Origin: Deltaproteobacteria bacterium
GTDB taxonomy: Bacteria; Desulfobacterota; Desulfobacteria; Desulfobacterales; G020354645
NCBI GenBank assembly: GCA_020354645.1
Contig: CP070652.1
Span: 4,192,629-4,256,628 of the forward strand
Length of the DNA: 64,000 bases
Direction of reading: 5' to 3'
This document shows positions 52,714 through 61,365 of this stretch, piece by piece (position 1 is the first letter of the stretch; every line of letters begins with the position of its first letter). The notes under the pieces were generated by a model. It saw only the letters and a program-made list of their open reading frames with translations, made no database searches and was not told where the DNA came from. The translations under genes and the position numbers were made by a program.

Positions 52714-54768
52714 GGCAGGTGCCTGTGCTTCAGCGGTCAGCGTAGACAAGTTTCGAGGGGTGTGGAACTTTTGTACAAGAATCACAGCCACTAAGGCAAC
52801 CAGTCCGACCAGATCGGCCCAATATGCCGGCCAAAAAAGACCGGCGGCGGCCAACCAGAACAGGATGGTTTCCGGCCAGGTGGTCCGGCGCAGAAAAAAG
52901 CGTTCCAGTGCGGAGGCAAAGGCCACCAGACCCAGGGTAGTGGCTATTATGGTCAGGCCCACCTGCCAGTTAAGCAATTCATACCCTTTGCCCATACCCA
53001 GCAGCGGGCGATAGGCCATGATGATTGGAATAATATAGAGCCCCTTGGCCAGTTTCCAGGAGGTAAAAGCGGTTCGCATGGGGTTGGCCCCGGCCACTCC
53101 GGCACCGGCAAAGCTGGCCAGACTTACCGGTGGCGTGACGTTGGCATCCTGTGAATACCAGAATACGATCATGTGGGATACCAACAGCGGAATTCCCATG
53201 TCCAACAGGGCAGGACCAGCCAGAGTGGCCAGCACGATATAGCTGGCCGTTACCGGAAGGCCCATGCCCAGCACTAGCGAAGCTGCGCCAATCAAGAGGA
53301 TAGCGAGGGCCTTTATACCGAAGCTCAGATCCAGAACCAGGCTGGAAAATTTAAGCCCCATACCGGTGAGTGTCACCATACCCACGATAATGCCTGCCGC
53401 AGCGCAGGCCACTGAGACCATGATGGCGTTGCGCGCGCCTCTCTCAAGGGCGCCAACAATCAGCTTAAATTCCGTGAGAGCGAATCTGGCCAGACTGATG
53501 CGCTGTGAATCGCCGGCGGGCAGACGGGTGGTGTTTACTGCCCAGCGCACAGCGTTGGCAATCAGGCTGGTGATCAAAGTGCTCATTACAGCGACAAATC
53601 CGGCCATCATGGGCGAGAAGTGAGCCAACAGCACGTAAATCAGAATTGCCACCGGAATAATGAAGTGCAGCCCTTCTTTGATGACATTCCAGACCCGGGG
53701 CAGGCTCTCTTTGGGTTGCCCTTCCAAACCGAATTTTTTAGCCTCATAGTGCACGAACAACAGCACCGTTACGTAGTACATGATAGCCGGTACCAGTGCT
53801 ACCTTAATAATTGTCAGGTAGCTGGTATTGGTGAACTCGGCCATTAAGAATGCGCCTGCCCCCATAATGGGCGGCATCAGTTGACCGCCTGTGGATGCGG
53901 CCGCTTCGATGGCCCCGGCAACGTGGGCCCGGTAACCGACTTTTTTCATCATGGGTATGGTAAAAGAACCCGTGGCCACAACGTTGCCCACAGCCGAACC
54001 GGAAACTGAGCCCATGAATCCCGATGCCACCACCGCTGTTTTGGCCGGACCGCCCGAGAAGCGTCCAGTAAGCGCATAAGCCAGCTCGATGAAAAAGTTT
54101 CCCCCGCCCGTCGATTCCAGAATTGCACCGAAGAGTACAAAAACAAAGACAAAAGTAGCGGCCACGCCAATAGGAAGTCCGAAGATGCCTTCGGTGGTGA
54201 GCCACAATGTCGTGGTAATTCGTTCGATGCTGTAGCCCTTGTGGATGATCAGCTCGGGCATGTAAGGACCGAAATAGGCGTATAATATGGCCGCCAGACA
54301 GATACCGGTCATGATCACACCGATCACCCGGCGGCAGGCTTCCAGCACCAGGATGGTGCCGATAATGCTCACCACCAGGTCGCTGGTCAGCCAGTCTCCC
54401 TGGCGTTCAAAGATAGCGGTAAGGTTGTAACATATATAAATGACACAGCAGACTGCTGCTAAAACCAGTATCCAGTCCAGCAACAGCCAAAAAGTCAACC
54501 TGTCCTTGCGCGCACCCTTGAAAGGAGGTCTGAGCAGAAAGGTTAACGAGAGAATGGCGCCGAGGTGAAGGGAACGCTGGATCAGGGCGGTCAGGGCGGC
54601 AATTCCCGCCGTATAAAGCTGGTACAGACTTAAGCTGACAGCCAGAACCATCACCACCCAAGCTGTCACCGCTACCAGCGTCTTGTGGCTGTCAGCCGGA
54701 GGTGTGCTGCTCGTGGGAGTTATTTCTGCTTGCTCGGATGGGTCCTCCGGCAGATTGTTCTCGGACAT
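52708..54768 (-). CDS. TRAP transporter fused permease (DctQ-DctM type, TAXI system)
   Basis: 686-residue membrane protein with about sixteen to eighteen hydrophobic segments: a small four-helix DctQ-like part (about 30-190) joined to a large DctM-like part. Family segments include FGAILESTGGGNFFIELAYALTGRFSGGPAKTAVVASGFMGSVSGSAVGNVVATGSFTIP, TGGQLMPPIMGAGAFLMAEF and MGLPVTASYIVLATLAGPALL. It imports organic acids using an ion gradient with the TAXI binding protein encoded upstream. Starts 3 bp after the DUF1850 gene. Confidence 0.93.
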   Translation of the reverse strand: MSENNLPEDPSEQAEITPTSSTPPADSHKTLVAVTAWVVMVLAVSLSLYQLYTAGIAALTALIQRSLHLGAILSLTFLLRPPFKGARKDRLTFWLLLDWILVLAAVCCVIYICYNLTAIFERQGDWLTSDLVVSIIGTILVLEACRRVIGVIMTGICLAAILYAYFGPYMPELIIHKGYSIERITTTLWLTTEGIFGLPIGVAATFVFVFVLFGAILESTGGGNFFIELAYALTGRFSGGPAKTAVVASGFMGSVSGSAVGNVVATGSFTIPMMKKVGYRAHVAGAIEAAASTGGQLMPPIMGAGAFLMAEFTNTSYLTIIKVALVPAIMYYVTVLLFVHYEAKKFGLEGQPKESLPRVWNVIKEGLHFIIPVAILIYVLLAHFSPMMAGFVAVMSTLITSLIANAVRWAVNTTRLPAGDSQRISLARFALTEFKLIVGALERGARNAIMVSVACAAAGIIVGMVTLTGMGLKFSSLVLDLSFGIKALAILLIGAASLVLGMGLPVTASYIVLATLAGPALLDMGIPLLVSHMIVFWYSQDANVTPPVSLASFAGAGVAGANPMRTAFTSWKLAKGLYIIPIIMAYRPLLGMGKGYELLNWQVGLTIIATTLGLVAFASALERFFLRRTTWPETILFWLAAAGLFWPAYWADLVGLVALVAVILVQKFHTPRNLSTLTAEAQAPAS

Positions 54769-54771
54769 CGA

Positions 54772-55260
54772 TCACTCCTGGGTTGGGGTGGCGGTATGAG
54801 GAAAAAGGCGACGTCGCAACCGGTAAAGCAGGCTCACCGACTGTGCGGAAAACTTTACCGCTGCATGCGGAGCCACCGCAGAAAGGTTTGAGCTGACACC
54901 GCGCCAGATGACGGTATGGTTTACACCGGGGCCGCCCACACGCAAAACGAAATCTCCAGTGGGCATGTGCATATTCTCGATAACCTCGTAAGGTCCTCGC
55001 CGAACCATACGTCCCACACCTGGCATACGGCCCATTCCGGCCCCGAATTTCAGATAACGTTCCTCCTCTATGTAAATGCGCCCGCTTTCATCCAGGCTGT
55101 GTTCTTCCCATATGGGAGCGTTTTCCACCGAATGATAGTAGTGCAAGGTAAAGCGCTCCCCCGGCTCCAGGGGTAGAACCAGCAGCGGCCCTCCGCCTTT
55201 CACCGGTGTTACCCGAAGCTCGAGGCCGCCGGGCGTGAGCCCGGCAGCTAAAAGCGACAA
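54772..55260 (-). CDS. DUF1850 protein associated with TAXI-TRAP transporter
   Basis: 162-residue protein of unknown function regularly encoded with TAXI-TRAP permeases. The signature is RFTLHYYHSVENAPIWEEHSL (HSVE motif) and KFGAGMGRMPG. It has an N-terminal stretch that may be membrane-associated and a C-terminal basic region. Probable TTG start; no ATG lies upstream before the SBP stop. It probably helps assembly or regulation of the transporter. Confidence 0.82.
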   Translation of the reverse strand: MSLLAAGLTPGGLELRVTPVKGGGPLLVLPLEPGERFTLHYYHSVENAPIWEEHSLDESGRIYIEEERYLKFGAGMGRMPGVGRMVRRGPYEVIENMHMPTGDFVLRVGGPGVNHTVIWRGVSSNLSAVAPHAAVKFSAQSVSLLYRLRRRLFPHTATPTQE

Positions 55261-55320
55261 AAAACCAGACCGGCAGCCGTCAAAATGGTAACCTGCGCCG
55301 GCCTGGTCAATGTTTCGCTC

Positions 55321-56286
55321 CTATGGCATCAGTCTGGCCGGCACATCAATGCCCTTTTCTTTCAGATACTTGATAGTGCCCGGATGCAAGGGGATCGGTG
55401 AAAATTTTACTGCGTTCTCAGGCGTTGTGTAGGAAGCCGAAGGATGAATCTTGCGCAGGTAATCGTTATGCTCGTAAAGCGTCTTGGCCAGCTTGTAGAC
55501 CAGGTCCGTGTCCAGCGATGCCTGGCATATCATCACATTCCATACGCCGATAGTGGGTATAGCCTTATCAACACCCCGGTACACGCCGCCGGCCAGTTCC
55601 ACCGCTGAATAGGTTTTGTTAAACATCTGAGCCTTTTTGATTTGCTCAGGTGTGAAGCTAAGAATATGGATGTCGTGGGTAGTGGCCAGGTCCAGGATGG
55701 AGCTGGTACCAGGTCCTACTGACCAGGTGCCCAATTCGATGGTACCGTCCCTAAGGGCGTTTGCGCTTTCAGTAAACGATAACCGGGTGTCTTTATAAGA
55801 GTCCAGGGGGATGCCCAGGGCTTTGAAGACAGTCTCGGCCATGAAGTTAGTGCCACTGCCCGGGCTGCCGGTGCTGATATTTTTGCCCTTGACCTGTTCG
55901 ACGTTAGTGATGCCACTCTTTTTAAGGGTCACCATTTGCAGCAGGTTGGGATACATGATGGCCAGGGAAAGAATGTTGTGCTTCTTGCCCTTGAACTTGG
56001 ACAGCCCTTGGAGGCCGGCCACGGCCACGTCAGCCATGACTTCGCCGATAACAGTCTCACCCTTGTGAGCCAATTTGACGTTCTCCACACTGGCGCCAGT
56101 AACTTCAGCTACCGCTTTTACGCCTTTGGCGTACTTGGACCAGATCTCAGCCACACCACCGCCATAGGGATAATAAATGCCACCGGTGCCGCCGGTACCG
56201 ATGCTGATAAATGTGGTTTTAGCAGCCACAGGTCCTGCTAAAGCCAGGGCAATACAGAGAAACAAAATAATGCTTGTCCGTTTCAT
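55321..56286 (-). CDS. TAXI-family TRAP solute-binding protein
   Basis: 321-residue periplasmic binding protein; Sec signal cleaved after VAA-KT (about residue 22). The mature start FISIGTGGTGGIYYPYGGG is the TAXI signature, followed by GEVMADVAVAG, ISTGSPGSGTNFMAETV and WNVMICQASLDTDLVYKLAKTLYEH. It delivers an organic acid (unknown; glutamate, dicarboxylates and others are used by relatives) to the fused permease. Preceded by GGGAGG. Confidence 0.92.
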   Translation of the reverse strand: MKRTSIILFLCIALALAGPVAAKTTFISIGTGGTGGIYYPYGGGVAEIWSKYAKGVKAVAEVTGASVENVKLAHKGETVIGEVMADVAVAGLQGLSKFKGKKHNILSLAIMYPNLLQMVTLKKSGITNVEQVKGKNISTGSPGSGTNFMAETVFKALGIPLDSYKDTRLSFTESANALRDGTIELGTWSVGPGTSSILDLATTHDIHILSFTPEQIKKAQMFNKTYSAVELAGGVYRGVDKAIPTIGVWNVMICQASLDTDLVYKLAKTLYEHNDYLRKIHPSASYTTPENAVKFSPIPLHPGTIKYLKEKGIDVPARLMP

Positions 56287-56316
56287 ATTGATAACCTCCC
56301 GTTAGCTTGTCTGGCC

Positions 56317-56751
56317 CTAAGGGCCAATCGTACCAATCTTTAGGATTATGGCTTTGGGTTGTTTGGGCATCTGTGCCACAGGATAGACCGCTTTGGCAGT
56401 CTCGCCGGGTTTAACCAGACCTTTTCCGGTCTTCCGAGGAATCAGACCGCCTACGGCTTTGCCGTTATCCAAAAAGATGTTCACCCTGTAACGTTGAGGC
56501 GTACTGCTTACATTTTTGATGGCAACATTAAAATGTAAGGTCTCCATACTTTCCCACCGCTTAAAAGAGCAGGAAAGATCCGCCAACTCAGCCTCGACAG
56601 CCACAGTTTTGTCCAACTTGTCTTCGGCCACGCAAGGGAATGACTCGGGCGCATTTTGGGGCGTGTATCCTCCGGCGCAACCAGCCAGGGTCAGGCCGGT
56701 TGTCGCCAGGATTACCGCCAACCAGGTCGATACCCCTTTATATTTCTTCAT
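56317..56751 (-). CDS. Small lipoprotein of unknown function
   Basis: 144-residue predicted lipoprotein; lipobox LAGC (Cys25). The mature part is beta-rich with an immunoglobulin-like pattern (LHFNVAIKNVSSTPQRYRVNIFLDN, LVKPGETAKAVYPVAQMPKQP), similar in shape to DUF1425/YcfL-type proteins. It lies 30 bp upstream of the TAXI binding-protein gene and may be co-transcribed. No function can be given. Confidence 0.7.
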   Translation of the reverse strand: MKKYKGVSTWLAVILATTGLTLAGCAGGYTPQNAPESFPCVAEDKLDKTVAVEAELADLSCSFKRWESMETLHFNVAIKNVSSTPQRYRVNIFLDNGKAVGGLIPRKTGKGLVKPGETAKAVYPVAQMPKQPKAIILKIGTIGP

Positions 56752-57190
56752 GACTCTGTCCTCCTCTGTTTGGTTGATAAGAAGCCGCTATCTATAAGGC
56801 AACCAAAAAACACACCAACACCTTGATGTCAACCCATTTTTTCTCTGCTACCTTAGCCGGTTTTATTTTTCATGAACCCGCCGACGAATCCCATCGCCGA
56901 GGGTACCATACCAACTACAAACCCGATGTAAATCATTTATGACATATTGAAAATTTGAATTTCATCTCAGTGACTGATAGGCACCCGCTTGAATGATTTG
57001 ACCAAGGTGATGATCCTGAATTCTGCCGCTTGAACCTAGAGGCAAAAAATTATCTTCTGGGAATTCAGGGCAATTCCTTCCCACAACACCAATCTGAAAC
57101 ATTTATATAACCGGACTTATGGTGACTCTCAAAATAACGTTCCGATAAAATATTGCTTTTAAACCGGCCCCGGCCAAGGGGGCATATTTT
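56752..57190. other. Intergenic region before the TRAP genes, no gene seen
   Basis: About 440 bp with no gene. It includes at 57128-57206 a stretch resembling 8552-8636 (shared TCAAAATAACGTTCC and a terminal AAGAATCACGC). The TRAP promoter should lie here but no clean sigma-70 pair stands out. Confidence 0.4.
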
Positions 57191-58261
57191 TTAAGAATCA
57201 CGCTTGATGGCTTCAGCAATTGCCGTGCCGAGCTCCACAGTTGTCGCTTTGCCGCCCATATCGGGAGTCCGCAGGGCTGCATCCAGCAATACCACCTCGA
57301 TGGCTTCCTCGATCGCTGACGCGGCTTCCGGGTGACCGAGATGGTCCAGCATCATAGCTCCCGACCAGATTTGCCCAATGGGATTGGCAATGCCTCTTCC
57401 GGCAATATCAGGCGCCGAGCCATGCACCGGTTCAAACATTGAGGGATATTCTCTCATCGGATTGATATTGGCCGAGGGCGCAACGCCGATGGTACCTGCG
57501 ATGGCAGGACCCAGATCAGAAAGGATATCACCGAAGAGGTTACTGCCAACCACCACATCGAACCAATCCGGATGCAATACAAAGTTGGCGCTAAGTATAT
57601 CGATGTGGTATTGATCGGTTCGAATATCAGGATACTCAAGGCTTATGGCGGCAAAGCGTTCGTCCCAGTATGGCATGGTGTGAATAATGCCGTTTGATTT
57701 GGTCGCAGAAGTAACGTGCTTGGCCACCCTTTCTCCGGCACGTTCAAAAGCATACCGTAAGACGCGGTCGACACCTTTGCGGGTGAACACCGTTTCCTGC
57801 ACAACCATCTCGGCCTCGGTCCCGGAATAAATGCGTCCGCCGATCTCCGAATATTCACCCTCATTATTTTCCCGTACCACGATAAAATTGATGTCTTCCG
57901 GGTCCCGATCCCGCAGAGGTGAGGCCATACCCTTTAACATACGCACGGGACGCAAGTTGATGTATTGCCGCATTTGTCTGCGGATGGGTATCAGCAGCCC
58001 CCACAGGGATACGTGATCCGGCACGCCGGGGAAACCGACGGCACCAAGAAAGATTGCATCATGCTCCCGAAGTTGTTGAATCCCATCTTCAGGCATCATA
58101 CGGCCAGTTCGCAAATAGGTCTCGCAGCTCCACGAAAACATATTCCATTTATAATTGATGTCAAACCGCCGACCGATCGCTTCCAGCACCCGGAGGCCTT
58201 CCGGAACCACTTCCTTTCCGATTCCATCACCAGGGATCACCGCGATACTGTATTTTGTCAT
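57191..58261 (-). CDS. D-malate/tartrate dehydrogenase-like decarboxylating enzyme
   Basis: 356-residue NAD-dependent beta-hydroxyacid oxidative decarboxylase of the isocitrate/isopropylmalate superfamily, closest by eye to E. coli DmlA and Pseudomonas tartrate dehydrogenase (PDHVSLWGLLIPIRRQ, YINLRPVR, RRGVDR-type VFTRKGVDRVLRYAFE, TSATKSNG, GSNLFGDILSDL). Substrate candidates are D-malate, tartrate or related 2-hydroxydicarboxylates. It sits upstream of the TRAP genes on the same strand, 440 bp away, so it belongs to the same catabolic region but may have its own transcript. Confidence 0.9.
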   Translation of the reverse strand: MTKYSIAVIPGDGIGKEVVPEGLRVLEAIGRRFDINYKWNMFSWSCETYLRTGRMMPEDGIQQLREHDAIFLGAVGFPGVPDHVSLWGLLIPIRRQMRQYINLRPVRMLKGMASPLRDRDPEDINFIVVRENNEGEYSEIGGRIYSGTEAEMVVQETVFTRKGVDRVLRYAFERAGERVAKHVTSATKSNGIIHTMPYWDERFAAISLEYPDIRTDQYHIDILSANFVLHPDWFDVVVGSNLFGDILSDLGPAIAGTIGVAPSANINPMREYPSMFEPVHGSAPDIAGRGIANPIGQIWSGAMMLDHLGHPEAASAIEEAIEVVLLDAALRTPDMGGKATTVELGTAIAEAIKRDS

Positions 58262-58463
58262 AGGCTACCTCCCGTTCGTGCATTTCCTAATAGGCAATGT
58301 TTATAACTGATTTCTTAACCCTTTAGGGAATCGTATCTGTGTGGGATAGCTGAAATATCCATCAATAACTTACCTCACGCCAGTTTTATATCTAGGAAAT
58401 TAATGTTGTTCAAGGCTCAAAGGCATCTGCACCTTCTCTTATGCCATCAGTGTACCTTAATGG

Positions 58464-58516
58464 GTGAAGTTCCTCGCCCTGAAGGGCGGGGCTTGCGGGC
58501 AAGCAGGCCGGTCAAA
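58464..58516. repeat. GAAGCTCCCCGCCC hairpin repeat, copy E
   Basis: GTGAAGTTCCTCGCCC-TGAA-GGGCGGGGCTTGCGGGCAAGCAGGCCGGTCAAA. It retains the CCGGTCAAA flank of copy C. The rest of the 58262-58674 gap holds no gene. Confidence 0.7.
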
Positions 58517-58674
58517 ATTTACCCGGTGACACCTGCTTTTCACCAAAACAGAAGTTAGGGTTTAACTTCGATTTGACACCCTATTATATTTTTGTCATAT
58601 TTTGCGCGGAAAACGATTCCTTTCGGCAACTCTTCCAAAAACAAATTCACACCTTTTTGAAAAGAGGTAAAGCG

Positions 58675-58875
58675 ATGGAAAAAACTTTTTGGTTTTGGGT
58701 TGGTTGGTTTCTATTTCTTTTCTGTTTAGATTTTTTCATTCCATTTTATACCCTGAAAGATATACCAAAGCTTACGGGAAGTTTTTTATTCTGGATAATC
58801 TGGGTTCTTGTGGCCATCATCAGTATGTTTGTCATATTCCTGCGATGGCAAGAGCCAGATAATAAAAAAACTTAA
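58675..58875 (+). CDS. Small two-helix membrane protein before the symporter
   Basis: 66-residue membrane protein with two hydrophobic helices (FWFWVGWFLFLFCLDFF and LFWIIWVLVAIISMFVIFL), similar in layout to small accessory proteins encoded just before sodium/solute symporters (DUF3311-like). GAGGTAA precedes the ATG. The symporter gene begins 11 bp after its stop, so they are likely one unit. Exact role unknown. Confidence 0.75.
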   Translation: MEKTFWFWVGWFLFLFCLDFFIPFYTLKDIPKLTGSFLFWIIWVLVAIISMFVIFLRWQEPDNKKT

Positions 58876-58886
58876 GGGGGTGAGTT

Positions 58887-60383
58887 TTGAGCGCAAGCCT
58901 TTATGCCTGGCTAACCATTTCGGTTTATATAATTCTTGGAATTGCCGTTGCAGTTATTGCCAGAAAAAAAATGGGTGCCGGAATGAACGAATTTTTTCTG
59001 GCCAATCGTCAGTTGGGAGGATTTGTCTCGGCCCTCACATATGCGGCAACCACCTATAGCGCTTTCATGATGGTCGGCCTTGCGGGTCTTACCTATAAAC
59101 TCGGCGTGGGGGCCTTAGGTTTTGAGTTGACCTATCTTTGCGGCCTTGTGCTGGTCGTTTTTTTCGGACCCCGGTTTTGGCTCGTCGGTCGGAAATTTGA
59201 CTACCTCACTCATGCTCAACTTCTGGCCGACCGCTATGAAAATCGGGCGGTGGGCGTCGTGGCCGCGATTCTGTGTCTTATCTTTCTCATTCCCTATGCT
59301 GCCATACAGTTGATGGGCATTGGTTATCTGCTTTCGGTTGTCTCAAAAGGTGCGATTTCGTTGATGGCCGCAATGATTGTTGCCACGTTTTTGGCTGTTA
59401 TCTGGTCTAATATGGCGGGGTTGCGCTCTGTGGCCTGGACTGACGCCCTGCAAGCAATGATTATGCTGGTAACGTCTATGGTGACGCTTTGCATTGTAGT
59501 TTACAGAGGATTTGGCGGTTTTGATAAGTTTTTTGTGCAAATGAATCAAGAAATACCACAATTACTGGCCGGCCCGGGATTATTCAAATTTAATGTTTTT
59601 TTGGGCCTTTCTTTGCCCTGGCTGTTTTTTCCCCTCTCCAATCCCCAGGTCACCCAGCGACTTTTTGTCCCCAACTCGGTAACGGCTTTCAAGCAAATGA
59701 TCGGAGGATTCCTTATCTTCGGTTTCATATACACACTGGTCTCAGTACTTTGGGGTTTTTGTGCAAAATTGTTGATCCCCGGATTAGAAGCTGCAGATTT
59801 AGCCACACCCTCATTGTTAGCACTCCCAATTGTTCCAAAGTTGATCGCCCTATTCGTTATGGTCGGCATATTGTCAGCGGCCATATCAACCATTGACTCC
59901 ATCTTGTTGAGTCTATCCTCTATGTGCACCCGTGACCTTTTTAAAATCGGATTCAGGGCAAAAATTTCTGAAACAACAGAGCTCCGAGTTGGGAAATTCA
60001 TTATCCCGATTCTGGCGGCCACATTTTTCATCTTTGCTTACTGGGTGGCCGGAAAAACCGGTTTGGCATTTATGATAGCGCCGCTTTCATCGGCTGCTTC
60101 AGCCGGGCTATTGATGGCAGTGCCGGCAATTGTCGGTGCTTTCTTTTGGAAACGAGCCACCGCCACCGGTGCACTCTGCAGCATGATAATTGGTGCTATT
60201 CTGGTGCTGGCACTGCAGCTCACGGGATACAAACCTTTCGGGGTATGGCCGGGAGTATGGGGATTTATTGCTTGTGTGATTCTTTATATCGGTACTAGTT
60301 TGTTCACGAAGGCCCCCATTCAAAAGGCCGAAGATTTCATCGGCTATTTGGAAAAAAACCTTCCTGAACATAAATTCCTTTAA
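58887..60383 (+). CDS. Sodium/solute symporter (SSS family)
   Basis: 498-residue transporter with about thirteen membrane segments. SSS features: NEFFLANRQLGGFVSALTYAATTYSAFMMVGLAG, DALQAMIMLV and LSAAISTIDSILLSLSSMCTRDLFK (the sodium-site serines). Substrate is unknown; linkage to the carboxylate region suggests an organic acid or amino acid. TTG start after AAGGGGG. It follows the two-helix partner by 11 bp. Confidence 0.9.
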   Translation: MSASLYAWLTISVYIILGIAVAVIARKKMGAGMNEFFLANRQLGGFVSALTYAATTYSAFMMVGLAGLTYKLGVGALGFELTYLCGLVLVVFFGPRFWLVGRKFDYLTHAQLLADRYENRAVGVVAAILCLIFLIPYAAIQLMGIGYLLSVVSKGAISLMAAMIVATFLAVIWSNMAGLRSVAWTDALQAMIMLVTSMVTLCIVVYRGFGGFDKFFVQMNQEIPQLLAGPGLFKFNVFLGLSLPWLFFPLSNPQVTQRLFVPNSVTAFKQMIGGFLIFGFIYTLVSVLWGFCAKLLIPGLEAADLATPSLLALPIVPKLIALFVMVGILSAAISTIDSILLSLSSMCTRDLFKIGFRAKISETTELRVGKFIIPILAATFFIFAYWVAGKTGLAFMIAPLSSAASAGLLMAVPAIVGAFFWKRATATGALCSMIIGAILVLALQLTGYKPFGVWPGVWGFIACVILYIGTSLFTKAPIQKAEDFIGYLEKNLPEHKFL

Positions 60384-60503
60384 TTCGAATATCCAAGTTC
60401 TAAGTATGAAATCACCGACAGCAAGATTGACCGGACAATAGAATACTGTTATACTTTGTTAGTGTAAAATCTTGGTGATTATAAATCAAAAAGGAAAAAT
60501 ACG

Positions 60504-60704
60504 ATGCGCGGCGTACTGATATTTTTAGTCGCCATTGCCATGTTGGTTGTGGGGATTCTGGTGATAAAAAATTTGCAGACGGATCCTTCAGAGAGCATCG
60601 ATAGTGAAAGAAAAACGGAAATTATCGACCGCGCCGAAGATGCAGCCGATGCTGCGGAACAAAAAATAGGAGAAATTAATCAGCGACTGCAGCAGTCTGA
60701 ATGA
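60504..60704 (+). CDS. Small membrane-anchored protein with helical tail
   Basis: 66-residue protein: one N-terminal hydrophobic helix (about 4-22) and a charged, alanine-rich amphipathic tail (EIIDRAEDAADAAEQKIGEINQRL). AAAAAGGAAAAA precedes the ATG. No family recognised. It lies 120 bp after the symporter gene. Confidence 0.6.
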   Translation: MRGVLIFLVAIAMLVVGILVIKNLQTDPSESIDSERKTEIIDRAEDAADAAEQKIGEINQRLQQSE

Positions 60705-60843
60705 TTACCTCTCTTACAAACCCATTAAAAATCTCACCATACCTGGTAGTCCTTATCAATGTTCGAATCTTTTTCTGAACCAGCGCTTAAAGAAAATAGA
60801 CAGGATAATAAGATCCCGCCTTTTAACCATCGGAAGTTATTTG

Positions 60844-61038
60844 TTAGAATATGGCTCTGAATACGCGCCGGCGCTCCAGATGACCTTTTACCCTGACCTG
60901 CTGAACACTTCGTCGGTCAAGCCCACTTCTGCGATCATTGCCGGATCTGCGCTCCGGAATAACAAGTGCATAAGAAAATTTGCGCCGGTCAATCCCCGAT
61001 CGCCTCCCTCTGTTATCAGGACATAGATAAGGAACCAT
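60844..61038 (-). CDS. Small RRSGxDRR-repeat protein
   Basis: 64-residue basic protein with two near-identical motifs, GRRSGIDRRKF and ERRSGNDRRSGLDRRSV. Short proteins with repeated (R)RSGxDRR are common in Desulfobacterota; function unknown, nucleic-acid or membrane-phosphate binding is only suggested by charge. An AGCAGG-like site precedes the ATG at 61038. The 61039-61365 gap holds nothing else clear. Confidence 0.5.
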   Translation of the reverse strand: MVPYLCPDNRGRRSGIDRRKFSYALVIPERRSGNDRRSGLDRRSVQQVRVKGHLERRRVFRAIF

Positions 61039-61365
61039 GACAACCTGCTTTAAAAGGAACATCCAAACGGTTAATTGATCAACTCAAAAAAATAAGGGGA
61101 TGCAAAATTCATGCAGGGTTGTTCTGGTAAGTAATTTTGTGAGGTATTGCAGGGCTGTTAAAGGTTTAACGAAAAGAGCAGTATATCCTGTTTGAGCCGT
61201 GTGTGAAAAACACTACTTAAATTATGGGTAATGAATTTCTTAATTTAGAGAATATTTTTTCGCAGACCTTATTCCCACGCCGCTTTTTTAACATAAGTCC
61301 TGTCTGCCTTTAACCGAGCAAAAGAATCTCGTGTGAACATCCCGCCACGGATCCTTGCCCAAAGG

